NCBI GenBank assembly: GCA_016287975.1 | Contig: JAEEXV010000115.1 | Span: forward strand, 1-8,407 | Length of the DNA: 8,407 nt | Origin: Lentisphaeria bacterium | GTDB taxonomy: Bacteria > Verrucomicrobiota > Lentisphaeria > Oligosphaerales > Oligosphaeraceae | Direction: 5' to 3' | Shown: positions 5,144-8,407 of the stretch, one piece after another | How positions within the stretch are numbered: the first letter of the stretch is position 1 | How the letters are laid out: each line of letters opens with the position of its first letter | Notes under the pieces: generated by a model | Database searches by the model: none | Told to the model about the DNA's origin: nothing | The model's input: only the letters and a program-made list of their open reading frames with translations | Program-made: the position numbers and the translations under genes

Positions 5144-8100
5144 TGGTGAGGGTGGCGGGGGTGTCGGCGATGAAGCCGTCGGCGGGGATGGTGGTGCCGT
5201 CGGGCAGGGTGGCGAGGAGGGCGGCGTCGGAGGCGCGGAGGGTGGCGCCGGCGGGGAGGTCGATGGTCCAGGCGGCCTCTTCGAGGAGGGCGACCCGCGC
5301 GTCGGGGGCGTCGGCGAGGAGGAGCGCGGCCTCGGCGGGGGTGGCGACGACATGGAGCGAGCCGCCCTCCCATTCGAGGGTGAAGCCGTGTGTCGTGGAG
5401 GTGGCCGCATGGGTGGCGTCGAGGACGGCGGGGGCGTCGTATTGTCCCGCGAAGCGGAGGGTGTAGAAGGCCTCGAGGGGATAGCCCATGGCGGTGGTGA
5501 AGGCGCGGAGGAAGACGGGCTGGTACACGGTGGTCTTGCCGACGGTCACGAGGCCGTTCTTGTCGACTTTCGCGTAGTTGGTCTTGGAGACGATGCTCCA
5601 GGTGGTGGCGACGGCGTTGCCGTCGATGGTGGCGGTGTATTGGAACTTGCCGTTGGGGGTGATGGTCTGGGGGCCGCTGATGACGAGGCTCCGCTCGTTG
5701 GCGTAGAAGAGGGTGGTGCGAATGGGTTCGCCCTTCGGGGTGGTGCCGTAGGTGCCCATCCAGGGCGCATGGACGACGGTCTTGGCCTGCAGGTCGGTCT
5801 CCGGCTCCAGGGTGGCGGGGAGGCCGAAGAAGTAGATGTCGAGGAGTTTCTTGCAGTTGTCGAAGGCGTGCCACTTGAGTGTCTCGACCGAGGAGGGGAT
5901 GGTGATGGAGGCGAGTTTCGAGCATCCCTCGAAGGAGCTTCCGAGGATGGTCTTGAGTCCCTGCGGGAGGGTGATGCGGGCGAGGGAGGCGCAGCCGTAG
6001 AAGGCGCCGACCCCGATTTTCTGGAGGCTGGAGGGGAGGGCGACGCTGGCGAGTTTTTTGCAGTACTCGAAGGCGTAGTCGTTGATGACGGTGACGCCTT
6101 CGGGCACGATGATGGCGGCGAGGGCTGTGCACTCCTCGAAGCAGCCCTCGGGAATGGCGGTCAGTCCGGAAGGGAGGATGGCGCCGGTGAGTTTGGTGCA
6201 GCCGCAGCAGACATACGGATCGAGGATGGCGACGGTCTGGGGGATGTCCAGGATGCCGGAGAAGGAGAGGGGGACGAAGCGCAGATACCAGGGGACGCCC
6301 GCGTTTTTCTGGTAGAGGGCGCCGCCGATCATCGCGAAGTACGGGCTGCCGGCGGCGACGGAGAGTTTTTTGAGGGCCTTGCAGTCGTAGAATGCGTACT
6401 GGCCAATGGTTTGGACGCCTGCGGGGATGGCGAGGGAGGCAAGGGACTTGCAGCCGTAGAAGGCGCCGTACTGAATCTCCTGGAGGGAATTCGGCAGGAT
6501 GACGGACTTGATTTTCGCGCAGTCCATGAAGGCGCAGGCGAGGATGTGCTCGGTGCCGTCGGGGACGGTGACGGTGCCGGCGAGGGCGCCGGGGGCGGCG
6601 ACGACCTGCTTGCCGTCTTTGGTCATGAGCAGGCCGTTCTTGACCGTGAATGAGCCGTTTCCGGCGGCGACGGCGAAGGTCTTGAGGGTCTGGCAAAAGG
6701 CGAAGGCATCGGAAGCGATGTCGCTGACATTGGCCGGGATGGTGACGGCGGCGAGGGCGGCGCAGCTGTCGAAGGCGCTCTGGTCGATTCGCTGGAGGGA
6801 ATCCGGCAGGATGACAGATTTGAGTTTCGCGCAGCCCGCGAAGGCGCTGTAGCGGATGCGTTTGACGCCGGTGGGGACGGTGGCGGTGCCGGCGAGGGCG
6901 CCGGGGGCGGCGATGACATTGTTGCCGTCGTAGGTTATGAGCAGTCCGCCTATAACCACGTATTCCTGATTGCCGGGGGCGACGGTGATTTTCTTAAGCG
7001 CCTTGCAGTACGCGAAGGGGTTGTCATCTATGTGGTCGGTGCTTGCCGGGATGGTGATGGAGGCGAGGGAAGTGCAGTCCGCAAATGCGTAGGCGCCGAT
7101 GGTAGTGAGGGTGTCGGGGAGGGTGATGGACTTGAGTTTCGCGCAGCCCGTGAAGGCGTAGGCGTCGATGGTGTCGAGGCCGTTGGCCAGGGAGACCGTG
7201 GCGAGGGCGGGGCAGTCCGCGAAGGCGCTTCCCCCAATGGTCGTGACAGTGGCGGGAATGCGGACGGACTTGAGTTTGAAGCATTCCCGGAAGGCATATT
7301 CATTGATGCGGACGACGGGGCGTTTCTCGAGCATCGGCGGGATGGAGACGGAGGTGGCGTTCACCTTGGTGAGGCCTCGGATGACGACGCCCTCGTCCGT
7401 GACGCTGTAGAAGACCTCGGGTTCGATGAAGGTGACAGTTGTGTCCAGGATGGACGGGGCGTCTCCCCAGCCGTTGCTGGCGTAGGCGCGGACGACGCAC
7501 TTGGCGGGGAGGGGGGCCTGCTCGCCGTTGAGGGTCGGCCGCATTCCGTCGAAGGTGATGGACTTGAGGGCGGTGCAGCCGGCGAAGGCGCCGACGCCGA
7601 AGGTGGTGACGGTGGCGGGGATGGTGATGGAGGTGAGTTTTTTGCAGTCGGCGAAGGCGCGGTCGGGGATGATTTCGAGGGCGCCGTTTTCGGGGAGGGT
7701 GATGGACTTGAGGCCGGAGGCGGTGAAGCATTCCATGGGGATGTAGGTGACGCCGTCGGGGATGGTGATGGTGGCGAGGGCGGTGCAGGCGCGGAAGGTG
7801 GCGTATCCGAGGGTGGTGAGGCTATCCGGCAGGTTGACGGTGGCGAGTGCCGTGCAGCCGTCGAAGGCGTTGTTGCCGATTTTGGTGACGCCGTCGGGGA
7901 TGGTGATGGACTTGAGTTTCACGCAGCCCTGGAAGACGCAGTCGTCGATTTCGATGAGGTTGGCGGGCAGGGTGACGCTGGCGAGGGAGGCGCAGTCGGC
8001 GAAGGCCCGGTAGGGGATGGCGCCGAGGTCGTCGGAGATGGCGATGGACTTGAGTTTCGTGCAGCCCTCGAAAGCGGAGTTGCCGATGTGGGAGAGGTGG

Positions 8101-8407
8101 GTGGGCAGGTTGACCTGAGTCAGGGAGGTGCAGTCTTTGAAGGTCTCTATGGAAATCGCGGTGACGCCTTCGGGTATGGTGATCGATTTGATTTTCACGC
8201 ATTTGTAGAATGCGGAGGGGCCGATGCTGGTGACGCTGGCGGGGATGGTGATGCTGGTGATGGTGATCTGGCTGGCGAAGGCGCCGGCGGCGAGGCTGGT
8301 GACAGGGCGGCCCTCAATGGTGTCCGGAATGACGATGGCGCCGGAGAGAAGCGTACTGGGACAGATCTGCACTTCGGTTCCCGCATTGGTGAATACATAT
8401 TCGAGGC
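5130..8407 (-). CDS. BspA-type leucine-rich repeat protein with Ig-like domain (5' end missing)
   Basis: The frame is open through the right edge (LEYVFTNAGTEV... precedes the GTG at 8372), so the true start and any signal peptide are outside the window; it ends with TAG at 5132-5130. Residues below count from 8372. About 28 repeats of roughly 23 residues follow the pattern tIGxxAFxxCxxLxSITIPxxv, typical of LRR_5/BspA (Treponema pallidum-type) repeats on secreted or surface proteins that bind host or matrix molecules. They form two blocks (about 22-290 and 353-850), each closed by a segment of the type F-G-xPTL...L-AKxVVxA. Larger inserts follow the repeats near 456, 560 and 664. Residues about 886-975 look like a BIG2-type Ig-like domain (ISGPQTITPNGKFQYTA...VDKNGLVTVGK). 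The last hundred residues are unassigned, and no LPxTG, PEP-CTERM or hydrophobic tail is seen. The repeat call is firm; the ligand is unknown. Confidence 0.92.
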   Translation of the reverse strand, partial: LEYVFTNAGTEVQICPSTLLSGAIVIPDTIEGRPVTSLAAGAFASQITITSITIPASVTSIGPSAFYKCVKIKSITIPEGVTAISIETFKDCTSLTQVNLPTHLSHIGNSAFEGCTKLKSIAISDDLGAIPYRAFADCASLASVTLPANLIEIDDCVFQGCVKLKSITIPDGVTKIGNNAFDGCTALATVNLPDSLTTLGYATFRACTALATITIPDGVTYIPMECFTASGLKSITLPENGALEIIPDRAFADCKKLTSITIPATVTTFGVGAFAGCTALKSITFDGMRPTLNGEQAPLPAKCVVRAYASNGWGDAPSILDTTVTFIEPEVFYSVTDEGVVIRGLTKVNATSVSIPPMLEKRPVVRINEYAFRECFKLKSVRIPATVTTIGGSAFADCPALATVSLANGLDTIDAYAFTGCAKLKSITLPDTLTTIGAYAFADCTSLASITIPASTDHIDDNPFAYCKALKKITVAPGNQEYVVIGGLLITYDGNNVIAAPGALAGTATVPTGVKRIRYSAFAGCAKLKSVILPDSLQRIDQSAFDSCAALAAVTIPANVSDIASDAFAFCQTLKTFAVAAGNGSFTVKNGLLMTKDGKQVVAAPGALAGTVTVPDGTEHILACAFMDCAKIKSVILPNSLQEIQYGAFYGCKSLASLAIPAGVQTIGQYAFYDCKALKKLSVAAGSPYFAMIGGALYQKNAGVPWYLRFVPLSFSGILDIPQTVAILDPYVCCGCTKLTGAILPSGLTAIPEGCFEECTALAAIIVPEGVTVINDYAFEYCKKLASVALPSSLQKIGVGAFYGCASLARITLPQGLKTILGSSFEGCSKLASITIPSSVETLKWHAFDNCKKLLDIYFFGLPATLEPETDLQAKTVVHAPWMGTYGTTPKGEPIRTTLFYANERSLVISGPQTITPNGKFQYTATIDGNAVATTWSIVSKTNYAKVDKNGLVTVGKTTVYQPVFLRAFTTAMGYPLEAFYTLRFAGQYDAPAVLDATHAATSTTHGFTLEWEGGSLHVVATPAEAALLLADAPDARVALLEEAAWTIDLPAGATLRASDAALLATLPDGTTIPADGFIADTPATLTITLP
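5448..5717 (-). other. Ig-like (BIG2-type) domain inside the LRR protein
   Basis: The encoded segment LVISGPQTITPNGKFQYTA, then TTWSIVSKTNYAKVDKNG, then LVTVGKTTVY has the order of a bacterial Ig-like group 2 domain: a Gly-Pro start, an xFxYTAT strand, the Trp-S strand and the VDxxGLVTVG turn. Such domains usually act as spacers or adhesive modules on surface proteins. The boundaries are approximate. Confidence 0.6.
5823..8309 (-). repeat. Leucine-rich repeat array, about 28 units with a 69-bp basic period
   Basis: The array encodes units of mostly 23 residues, so the DNA period is about 69 bp. It recurs as variants of AAGGCG..GCAGCC on the plus strand, which are the complement of Cys-x-x-Ala-Phe codons. 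The array is broken by a linker at about 7320-7500, between the two LRR blocks, and by three longer loops in the second block. Confidence 0.85.
6072..7016 (-). repeat. Higher-order repeat, 104 residues (312 bp), three copies
   Basis: Within the second LRR block the phenylalanine of FAYC, FAFC and FYDC falls at residues 453, 557 and 661 (counting from 8372), spaced exactly 104 apart. Each copy holds CxxLK(K/T), an insert with V/AAxGN/S...GLL, then two standard LRRs. Copies one (6705-7016) and two (6393-6704) share AAPGALAGTxTVPxG and VILPxSLQxI. Copy three (from 6392 down) is more diverged and its insert is three residues longer. Confidence 0.7.

Noticed and set aside
4485..6653. Plus-strand open frame of 722 codons opposite the SGNH and LRR genes
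   Set aside because: Its Gly/Glu/Asp-rich periodic sequence is the antisense reflection of the LRR repeats, not a separate protein.
4702..6696. Minus-strand open frame of 664 codons in another frame of the LRR gene
   Set aside because: Its Arg/His/Pro-rich sequence follows the LRR DNA period. The LRR frame is clearly the coding one.
5823..8309. Regular short repeats considered as a CRISPR array or intergenic satellite
   Set aside because: The 69-bp period is explained by a 23-residue leucine-rich repeat in an open frame; there are no uniform direct repeats with unique spacers.

Overview
The window is GC-rich (well over 60% by eye) and densely coding. It holds two large repeat proteins, both cut by the window edges. 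Between them lie proA, an SGNH hydrolase gene and what looks like a decayed gene fragment. Surface-type PPC-like repeats, a giant BspA-type leucine-rich repeat protein, a GxDLY-type SGNH hydrolase and a 'four helix bundle suffix' relic together suggest a bacterium of the Planctomycetes-Verrucomicrobia-Chlamydiae group, perhaps Kiritimatiellota or Lentisphaerota. This is inferred from domain content only; there is no rRNA or other marker gene to confirm it.

Layout: (1) Positions 1-2044, plus strand, carry the 3' part of a repeat protein whose units resemble bacterial pre-peptidase C-terminal (PPC) domains. Two central units of 148 codons are almost identical. (2) Positions 2045-2329 form an intergenic region with a perfect 11-bp hairpin just after the stop, a second GC-rich inverted repeat, an imperfect inverted repeat and a weak promoter candidate. 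(3) Positions 2330-3571, plus strand, are proA (gamma-glutamyl phosphate reductase), complete, with its catalytic cysteine. (4) Positions 3582-4673, minus strand, encode an SGNH/GDSL hydrolase, convergent with proA and only 10 bp from it. (5) Positions 4672-5143, plus strand, are a relic: the C-terminal 'suffix' part of a four-helix-bundle protein, lacking its N-terminal bundle and apparently frameshifted in a C6 run. (6) Positions 5130-8407, minus strand, are most of a BspA-type leucine-rich repeat protein with about 28 repeats, an Ig-like (BIG2-type) domain and an unassigned C-terminus; its N-terminus lies beyond the right edge.

The genes do not form an obvious pathway. ProA is a housekeeping proline biosynthesis enzyme with no proB visible. 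The two repeat proteins are probably secreted or surface exposed, and the SGNH enzyme probably removes acyl groups from carbohydrate or a similar ester. No mobile element, CRISPR array, tRNA or rRNA was seen. I did not find a convincing new multi-gene system. The most interesting signals are patchy near-identity between PPC-like repeats, a 104-residue higher-order repeat in the LRR protein, and the broken four-helix relic.
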